Both the position numbers and the translations under genes were made by a program. Below the pieces are notes generated by a model that was given only the letters and a program-made list of their open reading frames with translations, made no database searches and was not told the DNA's origin. This document shows positions 15,648 through 25,441 of a stretch of DNA of 27,303 bases, in pieces (positions within the stretch are counted from its first letter, which is position 1; each line of letters opens with the position of its first letter). Source of the DNA: Symbiodinium natans. Its lineage: Eukaryota; Sar; Dinophyceae; Suessiales; Symbiodiniaceae. The stretch is taken from positions 728,589-755,891 of the forward strand of contig CAJNDS010001780.1 of the NCBI GenBank assembly GCA_905221605.1. Reading direction: 5' to 3'.

Positions 15648-15736
15648 GTTTTCTTCGGCGCAGACGCCGTGGCTCCAGCTCTGGAGTTGGATTTCGACAA
15701 CTCCGTGCCACCTGGCAGTGACTTCATGACTTATAG
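15648..15736 (+). CDS. Exon candidate, unrecognised acidic segment
   Basis: The acceptor GGTCCAG and the donor TATAG|GTTTAAG enclose 89 open bases reading VFFGADAVAPALELDFDNSV then PPGSDFMTY. Its last bases, CAGTGACTTCATGACTTATAGG, recur slightly changed at 15766-15788 in the intron, as a small tandem duplication of the exon end and donor. The DAVA-coding bases resemble those in 16777-16864. No family was recognised. Confidence 0.42.
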
Positions 15737-15811
15737 GTTTAAGGCTTTAGGGTTTAGGTTTTAGGGCAGTGACTTCATGGCTTGTAGATTTAAGGGCTTA
15801 GGGTGTATGGG

Positions 15812-15924
15812 TTGCGATGTTCCCCTGTATAATAGGGATTAGAATTGGGGGGGGGGGGGGGGCCTACTTGAATCCCTACTAAGGACTGTTAGTATACTGT
15901 TAGTATGAGGCGAGAACATCCCAA
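15812..15924. mobile_element. Single-module copy of the family C hairpin element
   Basis: The ends TTGCGATGTTCCCC and GAGAACATCCCAA, the inner AATAGGGATT/AATCCCTACT pair and the CTGTTAGTAT motif match one module of 6879-7167. A run of about 17 G has been inserted or expanded in it at 15846-15862. Confidence 0.65.
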
Positions 15925-16044
15925 TGTACAGAGTTTAGGGTTGAGTTTTTTGGGTCCAGTCGGAGATGTTTCGGGCTCGTGAGCACCGGCTTCCAACAAG
16001 CACCAGCAAGCTGCAAGCTGGCTGTGGGTTGATATGCCCCATAT

Positions 16045-16150
16045 GGGTTTAGGGTTTAGGGTTTAGGGTTTAGGGTTTGGGGTTTGGGGTTTAGGGTTTA
16101 GGCCTAGCCCTAAACCCAAAGCCCTAAACCCTAAACCCTAAACCCAAATT
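16045..16150. repeat. Head-to-head TTTAGGG/CCCTAAA junction
   Basis: TTTAGGG units run to 16102 and switch through GGCCTAG directly to CCCTAAA units. It has the layout expected of two telomere-like ends joined head to head. Confidence 0.85.
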
Positions 16151-16156
16151 ACTCAG

Positions 16157-16223
16157 GAACCTGTCTCTGGAGATGGGCCAGGCCTATGCCGGCTTGTCTC
16201 TGCTCCTGGGCAGCACTTGGTTC
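16157..16223 (+). CDS. Exon candidate, paralogue of 9149-9201
   Basis: The acceptor ACTCAG and the donor TTC|GTTCTT enclose 67 bases reading NLSLEMGQAYAGLSLLLGST then WF. It aligns with 9149-9201 through (E/Q)AYA-L-(A/S)-L. The island is flanked by CCCTAAA upstream and TTTAGGG downstream. The residues suggest a buried helix. The family is unknown. Confidence 0.42.
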
Positions 16224-16329
16224 GTTCTTAGGGGTTTGGGGGTTCGGGGTGATATACGCAGCAGGGGTTTAGGAGTTGGGGCCGGTTTAGGGTTTAAGGT
16301 TTAGGGTTTAGGGTTAGGATCATGTAGGC

Positions 16330-16415
16330 TGTGGGTAAATCGGTAAAGCACCCACTCTTGGGATCAGCAGAATTGCTTGACTGCCCGAAGCATGTGGGGG
16401 AAGGAAGGGACAGGG
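16330..16415 (+). CDS. Exon-like segment, unrecognised
   Basis: The + frame reads VGKSVKHPLLGSAELLDCPK then HVGEGRDR up to a donor-like AGG|GTTTAGG. The acceptor is unclear. A further short open stretch (TPPPSTSQSEGTSP) follows a CGTTGCAG acceptor at 16466. Confidence 0.28.
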
Positions 16416-16734
16416 TTTAGGGATTTGGGCACGCCTCGTTCCCAACAATCAACCGTTGCAGACGCCCCCGCCTTCCACCTCCCAGTCTGAGGGAACATCT
16501 CCCAAACCCGAAACTCTAATTCCTAAGCCCTTAAACCCTTAAACCCTGAAACCCTAAACCTGGCTCCAAACATCTCAACCCCCGAGAAATCTGACCCTGC
16601 AACCCTAAACCCTAAGGCCTAAACCCTCCAAGAACCCTAAACCCTCTACTGTAGGGCCTAGGTTCCTGTATAAGCGCCTTCAAAACAAGAAGGGCACCCT
16701 TTTGTTCCAGGAAACCCTCAACCCTCAACCCTCA

Positions 16735-16776
16735 GCCCTAAACCCTAAACCCTAAACCCTAAACCCTAAACCCTAG
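16735..16776. repeat. CCCTAAA tract ending in CCCTAG
   Basis: Five nearly perfect heptamers end in CCCTAG, which serves as the acceptor of the next exon candidate. Confidence 0.9.
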
Positions 16777-16864
16777 ATGCGACTGTGAGGATGCCCCTAG
16801 ACTTCCAGCACGACGCCGTGGCTCAGGATAAGAAGGGCCGGTTGGAGCCGAGCTGCTTGGCAAG
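16777..16864 (+). CDS. Exon candidate, unrecognised
   Basis: The acceptor CCCTAG and the donor CAAG|GTTCTC enclose 88 bases reading ATVRMPLDFQHDAVAQDKKG then RLEPSCLA. It has CCCTAAA to the left and TTTAGGG to the right. TTC-N6-GACGCCGTGGCTC is shared with the exon at 15648-15736. No family was recognised. Confidence 0.42.
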
Positions 16865-16869
16865 GTTCT

Positions 16870-17030
16870 CGGCTTTCGGGTTTTGGGTTTCGGGATTTAG
16901 GGACTTAGGGTTTAGGGTTTCGGGATTTCGGGATTTAGGGACTTAGGGTTTAGGGTATAGGGTTTACATAGGGTTTAGGGCTTCCGGGATCTAGGGGTTG
17001 AGAGTTCAAGGCTCAGGGTTTCCAGTAGCG
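16870..17030. repeat. TTTAGGG variants with TTTCGGG units
   Basis: It includes a tandem duplication of a unit of about 40 bases (GGGATTTAGGGACTTAGGG) and TTTCGGG variants. Confidence 0.85.
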
Positions 17031-17099
17031 TTCACCTTCTTTTTTGCCAGCATTGCGTCAACATTTGTGGTATCGTTATGTTATTTTGTTTGTTTCTTT

Positions 17100-17150
17100 T
17101 TGTTTTGTGTGTGTGTATGTGCGCATGTGCGTGTGCGTGTGCTTGTCGCT
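17100..17150. repeat. GT-rich microsatellite
   Basis: GTGTGTGT and GTGCGTGTGC repeats follow a T-rich stretch. Confidence 0.9.
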
Positions 17151-17154
17151 GTTT

Positions 17155-17400
17155 TTTTCATGTATTCCTCCTGATTGCCAACAAAAAAGCCGAATCGGCC
17201 TTTTCGCCGACATCTCACGAATAGAATACAAACTTGGTAGCCCAGTGGTACCCTTTCCCTTATTTAGTTCAAGGTCCCCTGATAGAGTAACCAACCCCCA
17301 AAAGGGTGCCCTTAGTATGACATGGTTATTGGGCCCGAACTTGCTGTCCTGGGATCCAGGCAGGGCTTGGCAATCAGTGAACCGTCCCGGGCTTGCACCC
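17155..17400. other. Unique spacer, no confident gene
   Basis: The sequence has mixed composition and a small hairpin (AAAGCCGA/TCGGCCTTT). A minus-strand frame reads LELNKGKGTTGLPSLYSI across it, but it runs into the GT microsatellite and has no supporting splice sites, so I do not call it. Confidence 0.4.
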
Positions 17401-17441
17401 CCCCCCCCACCCCAATGGCTACGTGTTTGTTTTTGGTTTTT

Positions 17442-17484
17442 CTTTTTTTTTTGTTGTTTTTTTTTTTTTTTTGGGGTTGGGGGG
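17442..17484. repeat. Poly-T joined to G-rich run (inverted C(n)A(n))
   Basis: It is the third poly-C/poly-A join of the window, here on the minus strand, with interruptions. Confidence 0.9.
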
Positions 17485-17558
17485 TGGGGTTAGGGTTTAG
17501 GGCTTAGGGCTGAGGGTTTAGGGTTTAAAGTTTAGGGGTGGCCTGCTATTTAAAATTA

Positions 17559-17853
17559 GTAATGAGGCGATCTGGCCTGCTAGCTACAGAGGATTTGTAG
17601 GATTTGAGGTTGCGCCTATGGTTTGTAGGGTGAGGTTTGGCAGGGATAGTCGACATTTCATGTGCCCTACTTTCCGTCGTCGGATTCGTGTTGGCACAAT
17701 AAGTAGAACCTGAAGTCCTGCATCCCTTTCGTGGCCAGAGAACATGCAACCACAAGGTGGCATTCACAACCCCCCCCCCCCCCTCCACTTTTTGTTGGGG
17801 CTGGGGATTAAAGGGGAGGGCCCCCAGATCTCTTACCTAGCCAGCAGGCCACG
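17559..17853. mobile_element. Possible MITE-like element of ~295 bases
   Basis: TGGCCTGCTAGCTA on the left and the reverse complement of TAGCCAGCAGGCCA on the right match at 13 of 14 bases. A poly-C run at 17770-17783 lies inside. No target-site duplication was seen. Confidence 0.35.
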
Positions 17854-17950
17854 GCTGAACTTTCAACTTTCGGGGCTTTTTTCAGGATTTAGGGCTGAAA
17901 CATAGGTCGAATAGACAGGCAGTAAGCCCTCCCCATAGGCGAAGAGCCTA

Positions 17951-17954
17951 ATAT

Positions 17955-17988
<34 letters not shown>

Positions 17989-17992
17989 ATAG
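17951..17992. repeat. TA microsatellite
   Basis: A TA run with CATATACATATATATAT at its right end resembles 2700-2745. Confidence 0.95.
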
Positions 17993-18070
17993 ATCTCACA
18001 GACCTGTCCAGGCTACTCCTCACGAGATCAGCCCATATCCTTCGTGTCCTGGAACCACTTGCACCTTGAT

Positions 18071-18181
18071 GAGGTTTAGGGTTTAGGGTTTAGGGTTTAG
18101 GGTTTAGGGTTTAGGGTTTAGGGTTTAGGGTTTAGGGTTTAGGGTTTAGGGTTTAGGGTTTAGGGGTTTAGGGTTTAGGGT
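18071..18181. repeat. TTTAGGG array
   Basis: About 15 nearly perfect heptamers are present, the second-longest array in the window. It ends at a TTTTTTCAG acceptor-like site. Confidence 0.97.
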
Positions 18182-18189
18182 TTTTTCAG

Positions 18190-18352
18190 AGTTGAAGGTC
18201 CCGGGCACCGATTTGCCAGATTTGCGACTTTCTCGATTGCTTATTTGTTCATTTGCTGGTTAAGGCTCGTGATGTTGGCCATGAGAGGTTTACCTAGAGT
18301 CTGTAGGGAGTCGCGCTTGAACCGAGGGTGCAGGACTAGCCAGAATTGCCCT
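18190..18352 (+). CDS. Open segment after a TTTTTTCAG acceptor, possibly membrane-spanning
   Basis: The + frame is open for 54 codons to a TAG at 18353. It contains FARFATFSIAYLFICWLRLV followed by MLAMRGLPRV, a plausible single membrane helix with basic flanks. A second frame (LKVPGTDLPDLRLSRLLIC) is open for 24 codons. The acceptor is good, and the TTTAGGG array lies immediately upstream, which is unusual for this window. Unrecognised. Confidence 0.3.
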
Positions 18353-18535
18353 TAGGGCGACCTGACGGCAACCTCCCGAAGCCCAAAAGCCCCCTAGATA
18401 AAGCAAAATTCCACGAAACCCTAGTCAACCCTGCACCCAAGCCCCCAAGATCTGCAACATGAACCCTAAGACCCTAAGACATCAACCTTAAGGCCTAACC
18501 CTAAGCCCAAAGCCCTAAACCCCCTCACACTACAG

Positions 18536-18608
18536 GCAAGCATCTTCGACCCCCGACTCTTCGTCGCAGATTCTTGGCTGAACAAAAACCTTTGGGGATT
18601 CAAGCCCC
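18536..18608 (+). CDS. Exon candidate, unrecognised
   Basis: The acceptor CACTACAG follows CCCTAAA-type sequence. The open frame reads ASIFDPRLFVADSWLNKNLW then GFKPP until it runs into a poly-C tract at 18611. The composition is protein-like with two Trp residues. No donor was identified. It is the last gene-like signal before the satellite block. Confidence 0.38.
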
Positions 18609-18634
18609 CGCGCCCCCCCCCCCCCCGTGGGTGG

Positions 18635-18663
18635 CTTAAATAGGGTCTATTTGGAAGCTGGGA
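18635..18663 (+). repeat. Left 29-base inverted repeat bounding the satellite block
   Basis: This 29-base sequence beginning CTTAAATAGGGTCTATTTGG is exactly the reverse complement of 26240-26268. Its first part (AAATAGGG...) also occurs in direct orientation at 26163-26181. A run of about 16 C lies just outside it. Confidence 0.9.
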
Positions 18664-19784
18664 CTCGGGTTTTCTTATAGCCATACACGTTTCCACGAGG
18701 GTACGCTGCTGTCACGTCAGTCGTACTATGGAGGCCTCAGGAACAAGAACCAGGTAGTTCCTCTTTTCTCTTCTCTTTTTCTCCTCAATCCTAAAGTCGA
18801 AGGCTCTCGTGAGGAGAAGAGAAGGGAGAGAAGGAGGGAAAGATAAGAGGAACACAATTTTCATGGGAAGAGCCAAGAAAAGAATAGAAGAGAGATAAAA
18901 CAAGGCGCAAAGAAGATGGTACTCTTCTTTATCTATCCTCTCTCCCTTATCTCTCCGTTCCCTCTGTCTTTTCGAAATGAGAGAAACAAAAAGAAAGATG
19001 AAAAGAAGAAGGGTTAGGAAAAGAGCCGAAGAGATAGGCCGAAAAGAGGGGTATGGTGAAGTACGGCAAAGGTCCACGCACAAGGAGTCACCTTCTGCTT
19101 ACCCTTCCACTGCTTGATTTTACAAGCTCCTTTCTTGTGTTTTATCAGTTAAAATTAAAAGGAAACAGAAGGAGAGAAGGGAAAGGGAAGTGAGAGAGGA
19201 GAGACAACAAGGAGGCCATTTTAATTTCCTGTGAGTTATCAAAAGGAATGCAATATTATGGGAAGAGCAATGGAAAAAAAAAGAGTGGAAGAGAAATTAA
19301 GACAGGAGAGGGAGGTGCAAAAATAAGGCAAAGAGAAGATGGTGCCGTTTTCATCTCACCTCTCGTTCTTATCTTCCTCTTCTCTGGTTCTTTTCCCTGT
19401 GAAATAAAAAAACAAAAGGAAGGACAATGAACATATAAAGGAACCCGTTTTCGTTTTCCGTTTGGGCACAAGGAAAAAAACAGAGGCGATAGGGCGAGAG
19501 GAGGGGTTTGCTGAAGCATGGGGAGGGTGTACGGGCAAGGGGCCAACTCCGCCCACTTCCCCCATCCATTGAAAGAGGAAAAGGAACAGGGCCTCCATTC
19601 CCCTCTTATTCTTCCTTTCTTGCGTTTTTGTCGTTTAGAAGGGAACAGGAGAAGAGGAGGGAGAGAGAAGGAGAGAGGAGACATAAAAAGGGTTGCATTT
19701 TTAATGGGAAGAGCAAAGAAAAGACCAGAAGAGAGATGATGGGAGAAGAGGGGGAGACAAAACAAGGCGCACAGAAAATGGGCA

Positions 19785-20376
19785 GATAAGAAGAGAGGAA
19801 AGGGAATGCCCAAGTACAATGAGGAGTTCTTCAATTTCCCTCCCTATCTCTTATGTTACTTTTCCTTCTTGTGGGGTGTCCCTTTTTCTCTTGAAGATGC
19901 AGAAAACGATTGAAAAGGACACCCGTTCCATCGCCCATGTGTAGGGAAAGAGAGAGAATCATGAGCATCAGCTGGGCTTGCTGCCAATCCAACATGGGCG
20001 TCCCTTTTAATCGCATTCTGTGTCCTTTTTTCTCGCTTGAAGATGCAGAAAACGATCCAAAAGCACATCTGTTGGAGGAAGAGAGAAGGAGAGAGGAGAG
20101 ATACCAAGGATTGCATATTTAATGGGAAGAGCAAGGAAGAGAATAGAAGACAGATGAATAGAGAAGATGGCGCTCTTCTTTATCTATTCTCTCTCCCTTG
20201 TTTCTCCCTTCCCTCTTTCTTTTCGAAATGAGAAAAACAAAAAGGAAGAACTATGGAAAGGAACAGAAGAGATAGGCCGAGAGGATGAATATGATGGAGT
20301 ATTATGGAAAGGCTCACGCGCAAGGAACCTTTTCACTGCTTTATCATATGAGTTCCTTTCTTGTGTTTTATCAGTT
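19785..20376. repeat. Recent duplication inside the GA satellite, copy A
   Basis: It is nearly identical to 20661-21300 (offset 846 at the left end). Copy A lacks three short segments present in copy B, around 20160, 20250 and 20330. Confidence 0.85.
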
Positions 20377-20660
20377 AAAAGGAAGCGGAAGAAGAGAAGG
20401 GAAAGGGAAGTGAGAGAGGAAAGATAACAAGGATGCTATGTTTCCCGAAGCGTGCTGCAAGGAATAGAAGAGACAGGAAGCAAGGAGACGGAATCACAAA
20501 ATAAGGCGCAAAGCTGTACATATCATCTCTCCCTTGTCTCTCCCTATTCCCTTTCGAACTAGAAAAAACCATTCTTGCTTTTCACAGATAGGTTCCCTCT
20601 CTCCTCTTCAGGAAATCCCCTTTCCCTTATGTTGCTTTTTGAAGCGAATAAGAAAAATAG

Positions 20661-21300
20661 CAGATAAGAAGAGAGGAAAGGGTCAATTTCCCTCCCTATC
20701 TCTTATGTTGCTTCTTGTGGGGTGTCCCTGTTTCTCTTGAAGATGCAGAAAACGATTGAAAAGGACACCCGTTCCATCGCCCATGTGTAGGGAAAGAGAG
20801 AGAATCATGAGCATCAGCTGGGCTTGCTGCCAATCCAACATGGGCGTCCCTTTTAATCGCAGTCTGTGTCCTTTTTTCTCGCTTGAAGATGCAGAAAACG
20901 ATCCAAAAGCACATCTGTTGGAGGAAGAGAGAAGGAGAGAGGAGAGATACCAAGGATTGCATATTTAATGGGAAGAGCAAGGAAGAGAATAGAAGACAGA
21001 TGACTAGAGAAGAGGGAGAGACAAAACAAGGCGCAGAGAAGATGGCACTCTTCTTTATCTATTCTCTCTCCCTTGTTTCTCCCTTCCCTCTTTCTTTTCG
21101 AAATGAGAAAAACAAAAAGGAAGAACTATGAGAAGGAGAAGAGTAAGGAAAGGAACAGAAGAGATAGGCCGAGAGGATGAATATGATGGAGTATTATGGA
21201 AAGGCTCACGCGCAAGGAGTCACCCTCTGCTTACCTTTCCACTGCTTTATCATATGAGTTCCTTTCTTGTGTTTTATCAGTTAAAAGGAAGCAGAAGAGA
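20661..21300. repeat. Recent duplication inside the GA satellite, copy B
   Basis: It is the partner of 19785-20376. It retains the AAAACAAGGCGCAGAGAAG and GTCACCCTCTGCTTACC segments found in older units, so copy A probably lost them. Confidence 0.85.
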
Positions 21301-21310
21301 AGGGAAAAGC

Positions 21311-23456
21311 AAAAATTGAGCCCAACATTTTAGGACCAGGGCTTGCGATCTGACTCTTTGGAGCAAAAATCGATTCCAAAATCTTAGGGACCAGGGCTTG
21401 CGATGTTACTCTTTGGAGCAAGAAATGAGCCCAAAATCTTAAAGACCGTGGCTTGCGATTTCACCTTTTGGAGCAAATACTGGGCCCAAAATCTTAGGGA
21501 CCAGGGCTTGCAATTTGACTCCGTGGAGCACAAATCGACCCCGAAATCTTAGGGACCAGGGCTTGCGATTTGACTCTGTGGAGCACAAATTGACCCCGAA
21601 AACTTAGGGACCAGGGCTTGCGATTTGACTCTTTGGAGCAAAAATCGACCCAAAAATCTAAGGGACCAGGGCTTGCGATTTTACTCTTTGGCGCAAAAAC
21701 TGGGCCCCAAATCTTAGGGACCAGGGCTTGCGATGTCACTCTTTGGAGCAAAATTGAACCCAAAATCTTAGGGACCAGGGCTTGCGATTTGACTCTTTGG
21801 AGCAAAAACTGGGCCCAAAATCTTAGGGACAAGGGCTTGCGATGTCACTCTTTGAAGCAAAAAATGCACCCAAAATCTTAGGGACCAGGGCTTGCGATTT
21901 GACTCTTTGGAGCAAAAACTGGGCCCCAAATCTTAGGGACCAGGGCTTGCGATTTGACTCTTTGGAGCAAAAATCGAACCCAAAATCTTAGGGACCAGGG
22001 CTTGCGATTTGACTCTTCGGAGCAAAAACTGAGCCCAAGATCTTAGGGACCAGGGCTTGCGATGTCACTCTTTGGAGCAACAATGAATGCAAAATCTTAG
22101 GGACCAGGGCCTGCGATTTGACTCTTTGGAGCAAAAATTGACCCCAAAATCTTAGGGACCAGGGCTTGCGATTTGACTCTTTGGAGCAAAAACTGGGCCC
22201 AAGATCTTAGGGACCAGGGCTTGCGATGTCACTCTTTGGAGCAAAAAATGAACCCAAAATCTTAGGGACCAGGGCTTGCGATTTGACTCTTCGGAGCAAA
22301 AACTGGGCCCCAAATCTTAGGGACCATGGCTTGCGATGTCACTCTTTGGAGCAAAAAACGAACCCAAAATCTTAAGGACCAGGGCTTGCGATGTCACTCT
22401 TTGGAGCAAAAATTGAACCCAAAATCTTAGGGACCAGGGCTTGCGATTTGACTCTTTGGAGCAACTGGGCCCAAGATCTTAGGGACCAGAGCTTGCGATG
22501 TCACTCTTTGGAGCAAAAAATGAACCCAAAATCTTAGGGACCAGGGCTTGCGATGTTACTCTTTGGAGCAAGAAATGAGCCCAAAATCTTAAAGACCGGG
22601 GCTTGCGATTTCACCTTTTGGAGCAAATACTGGGCCCAAAATCTTAGGGACCAGGGCTTGCAATTTGACTCCGTGGAGCACAAATCGACCCCGAAATCTT
22701 AGGGACCAGGGCTTGCGATTTGACTCTGTGGAGCACAAATCGACCCCGAAAACTTAGGGACCAGGGCTTGCGATTTGACTCTTCGGAGCAAAAACTGGGC
22801 CCCAAATCTTAGGGACCAGGGCTTGCGATGTTACTCTTTGGAGCAAAGATTGAACCCAAAATCTTAGGGACCAGGGCCTGCGATTTGACTCTTTGGAGCA
22901 AAAACTGGGCCCAAAATCTTAGGGATCAGGGCTTGCGATTTGACTCTTTGGAGCAACTGGGCCCAAGATCTTAGGGACCAGGGCTTGCGATGTCACTCTT
23001 TTGGGCAAGAAATGAGCCCAAAATCTTAGGGACCAGGGCTTGCGATTTGACCCTTTGGAGCAAAAACTGTGCCCCAAATCTTAGGGACCAGGGCTTGCGG
23101 TTTGACTCTGTGGAGCAAAAATTGAACCCGAAATCTTCGGGACCAGGGCTTGCGATTTGACTCTTCGGAGCAAGAAATGAGCCCAAAATCTTAAGGACCA
23201 GGGCTTGCTTTGGAGCAAAAACTGAGTCCAAAATCTTAGGGACCAGGGCTTGCGATTTGACTCTTTGGAGCAAAAACTGGGCCCCAAATAATAGGGACCA
23301 GGGCTTGCGATGTTACTCTTTGGGGCAAGAAATGAGCCCAAAATCTTAGGGACCAGGGCTTGCGATTTGACTCTTTGGGGCAAGAAATGAGCTCAAAATC
23401 TTAGGGACCAGGGCTTGCGATGTCACTTTTTGGAGCAAAAACTGTGCCCTAGTATT
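21311..23456. repeat. 55-base tandem satellite, ~39 copies
   Basis: The unit is CTTAGGGACCAGGGCTTGCG-ATTTGACTCTTTGGAGCAAA-AACTGGGCCCAAAAT, with variants in the last third (AATGAACCC, ATCGACCCC). Because 55 is not a multiple of three, minus-strand frames cycle through three readings (for example KSQALVPKILGS) every 165 bases; these are repeat translations. A block of about 235 bases at 21391 recurs at 22541 with only a few changes, an offset of 1150 or about 21 units. Confidence 0.95.
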
Positions 23457-23815
23457 GGGGGGAGGAGGGCTCGTGATTTAGTATTGGGAGGAGGCCCGGG
23501 CTCGTAAATTAGTATTGGGGGGAGGCCCGGGCTCGTGATTTAGTATTGCGGGAGGCCCGGGCTCGTGATTTAGTATTGGGAGGCCCGGGCTCGTGATTTA
23601 GTATTGGGGGGAGGCCCGGCCTCGTAATTTGGAGGCCCGGGCTCGTGATTTAGCCCGGGCTCGTGATTTAGTATTGGGGGGAGGCCCGGGCTCGTGATTT
23701 AGTATTGCGGGAAGGCCCGGGCTCGTAATTTAGTATTGGGGGGAGGCCCGGGCTCGTGATTTAGTATTGGGGGAGGCCCGGGCTCGTGGTTTAGTATTGG
23801 GGGGAGGAGGATGCC
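23457..23815. repeat. ~31-base tandem satellite with GCCCGGGC core
   Basis: The unit is TAGTATTGGGGGGAGG-CCCGGGCTCGTGATT, about 12 copies, with G-run length and CGTGATT/CGTAATT variants. Each unit contains the palindrome GCCCGGGC. The join with the 55-base array is abrupt, inside TGTGCCCTAGTATTGG. Confidence 0.93.
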
Positions 23816-24735
23816 CCAGCCCCCACCCCCCATTTGGAAATAAATGAATTAATTGAATTAATTGAAATACTTGAATTAATTCAATTACTTCAATTAATTG
23901 ATTTATTTCCAAAGGGGAGGTGGAATTAATTGAATTAATTGAATTAATTGAATTAATTGAATTCATTCAATTAATTCAAGTAATTCATTTATTTCCAAAT
24001 GGGGGGGATTCCCCAGCCCCCACCCCCCCCCTTTGGAAATAAATGAATTAATTGAATTAATTGAATTAATTGAATTAATTGAATTAATTGAATTAATTCA
24101 ATTAATTCAAATAATTCAATTAGTTCATTTATTTCCAAAGGGGAGGTGGAATTAATTGAATTAATTGAATTAATTCAATTATTTCAATTATTTCAATTAA
24201 TTCAATTAATTCAATTAATTCATTTATTTCCAAATGGGGGGGATTCCCCAGCCCCCACCCCCCCCCCTTTGGAAATAAATGAATTAATTGAAGTAATTGA
24301 ATGAATTGAATTAATTGAATTTCAATTAATTCAATTAATTCATTTATTTCCAAAGGGGAGGTGGAATTAATTGAATTAATTGAATTAATTCAATTATTTC
24401 AATTAATTCAATTAATTCATTTATTTCCAAAGGGGGGGGAGGGGTGGGGGCCGGGGAATCCCCCCATTTGGAAATAATTGAATTAATTGAATTAATTGAA
24501 TTAATTGAATTAATTGAATTAATTGAATTAATTGAATCAATTCAATTAATTCAATTAATTCAATTAATTCAATTAATTCCACCCCCCCCTTTGGAAATAA
24601 ATTAATTAATTGAATTAATTCGATTAATTCAATTAATTCAATTAATTCATTGATTTCCAAAGGGGGGGGGGGTGGGGGCTGGGGAATCCCCCCCATTTGG
24701 AAATGAATGAACTAATTGAACGAAATTATTTATAC
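23816..24735. repeat. Nested palindrome array of GAATTAATT 9-mers, left part
   Basis: Each module is CCCC-TTTGGAAATAAATG, then (AATTAATTG)n, then (AATTAATTC)n, then CATTTATTTCCAAA-GGGG. It is therefore a long inverted repeat (for example 23833-23913, 81 bases). Modules are separated by GGGGAGGTGG or by GGGGGATTCCCCAGCCCCCAC. The separator is in + orientation at 23813, 24006 and 24241 and inverted at 24445 and 24672, so the array has its own axis near 24345. Frames here encode Glu-Leu-Ile or Gln-Leu-Ile repeats and are not genes. Confidence 0.92.
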
Positions 24736-25441
24736 TATCGCGGCTCGATTTGGCCAAATTTTGCCGGGCAGCCTGCGGGCAAAATTTGGCCAAATCGGGC
24801 TGCTCTTCGTATGCCATGAGAAATGCGCGGCTCGATTTGGCCAAATTTTGCCCGGAGGATTCCCGGCAAAATTTGGCCAAATCGAGCCGCGCATTTCTCA
24901 GCGCGTACGACGAGCAGCCCGATTTACCAAATTTTGCCCGCAGACTTCCCGGCAAAATTTGGCCAAACCGAGCCGCGATAGTTTAAATAATTTCGGGCCT
25001 CCAGAAAGGCGCGGCTCGATTTGGCCAGATTTTGCCGGGCAGTCTGCGGGCAAAATTTGGCCAAATCGGGCTGCTCGTCGAACGCGATGAGAAATGTGCG
25101 GCTCGATTTGGCCAAATTTTGCCGGGCAGCCTCCGGGCAAAATTTGGCCAAATCGAGCCGCGCCTTTCTGAAGGCCCGAAATTTTTAAACTATCGCGGCT
25201 CGATTTGGCCAAATTTTGCCGGTCAGCTTCCGGGCAAAATTTGGCCAAATCGGGCTGCCCTTCGTATGCGATGAGAAATGCGTGGCTCGATTTGGCCAAA
25301 TTTTGCCCGGAGGCTGCCCGGCAAAATTTGGCCAAATCGAGCCGCGATAGTTTAAAAAATTTCGGGCCTCCAGAAAGGCGCGGCTCGATTTGGCCAAATT
25401 TTGCCGGGCAGCCTCCGGGCAAAATTTGGCCAAATCGAGCT
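24736..25441. repeat. Eight GC-rich hairpins in tandem, inserted in the palindrome array
   Basis: The stem GGCTCGATTTGGCCAAATTT-TGCCGGG faces its inverted copy across a 6-7 base loop (CAGCCTG, AGGATT, CAGACTT and others) at about 24740, 24828, 24915, 25012, 25098, 25195, 25285 and 25379. Two spacer types alternate, each occurring in both orientations: CTTCGTATGCCATGAGAAATG, and ATAGTTTAAA-AATTTCGGGCCTCCAGAAAG. The stem holds the smaller palindrome TTTGGCCAAA. Frames read FGQILPGSLRAK or LAKFCPEAARQN repeats and are not genes. Confidence 0.92.

Larger units (their letters stand above)
18712..21310. repeat. GA/CT-rich satellite, units of about 430 bases
   Basis: Shared landmarks recur about every 400-500 bases: AAGGCGCAAAGAAGATGG (18902, 19326, 19763, 20503, 21028), CTTTCTTTTCGAAATGAG, and TTTCTTGTGTTTTATCAGTT (19131, 20357, 21262). 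The strand alternates between purine-rich and pyrimidine-rich patches. Frames found here encode Lys/Arg/Glu-rich or Ser/Leu/Phe-rich peptides and shift between units, so no gene is called. CCCTAAA motifs are absent. Confidence 0.8.

Noticed and set aside
17044-17507. 149-residue + frame with Phe/Cys/Val-rich ends
   Set aside because: It spans GT and poly-T microsatellites and has no recognisable domain.
21311-23456. CRISPR-like array of regularly spaced repeats
   Set aside because: The 55-base unit is similar over its entire length, with no unique spacers, and the context is eukaryotic.
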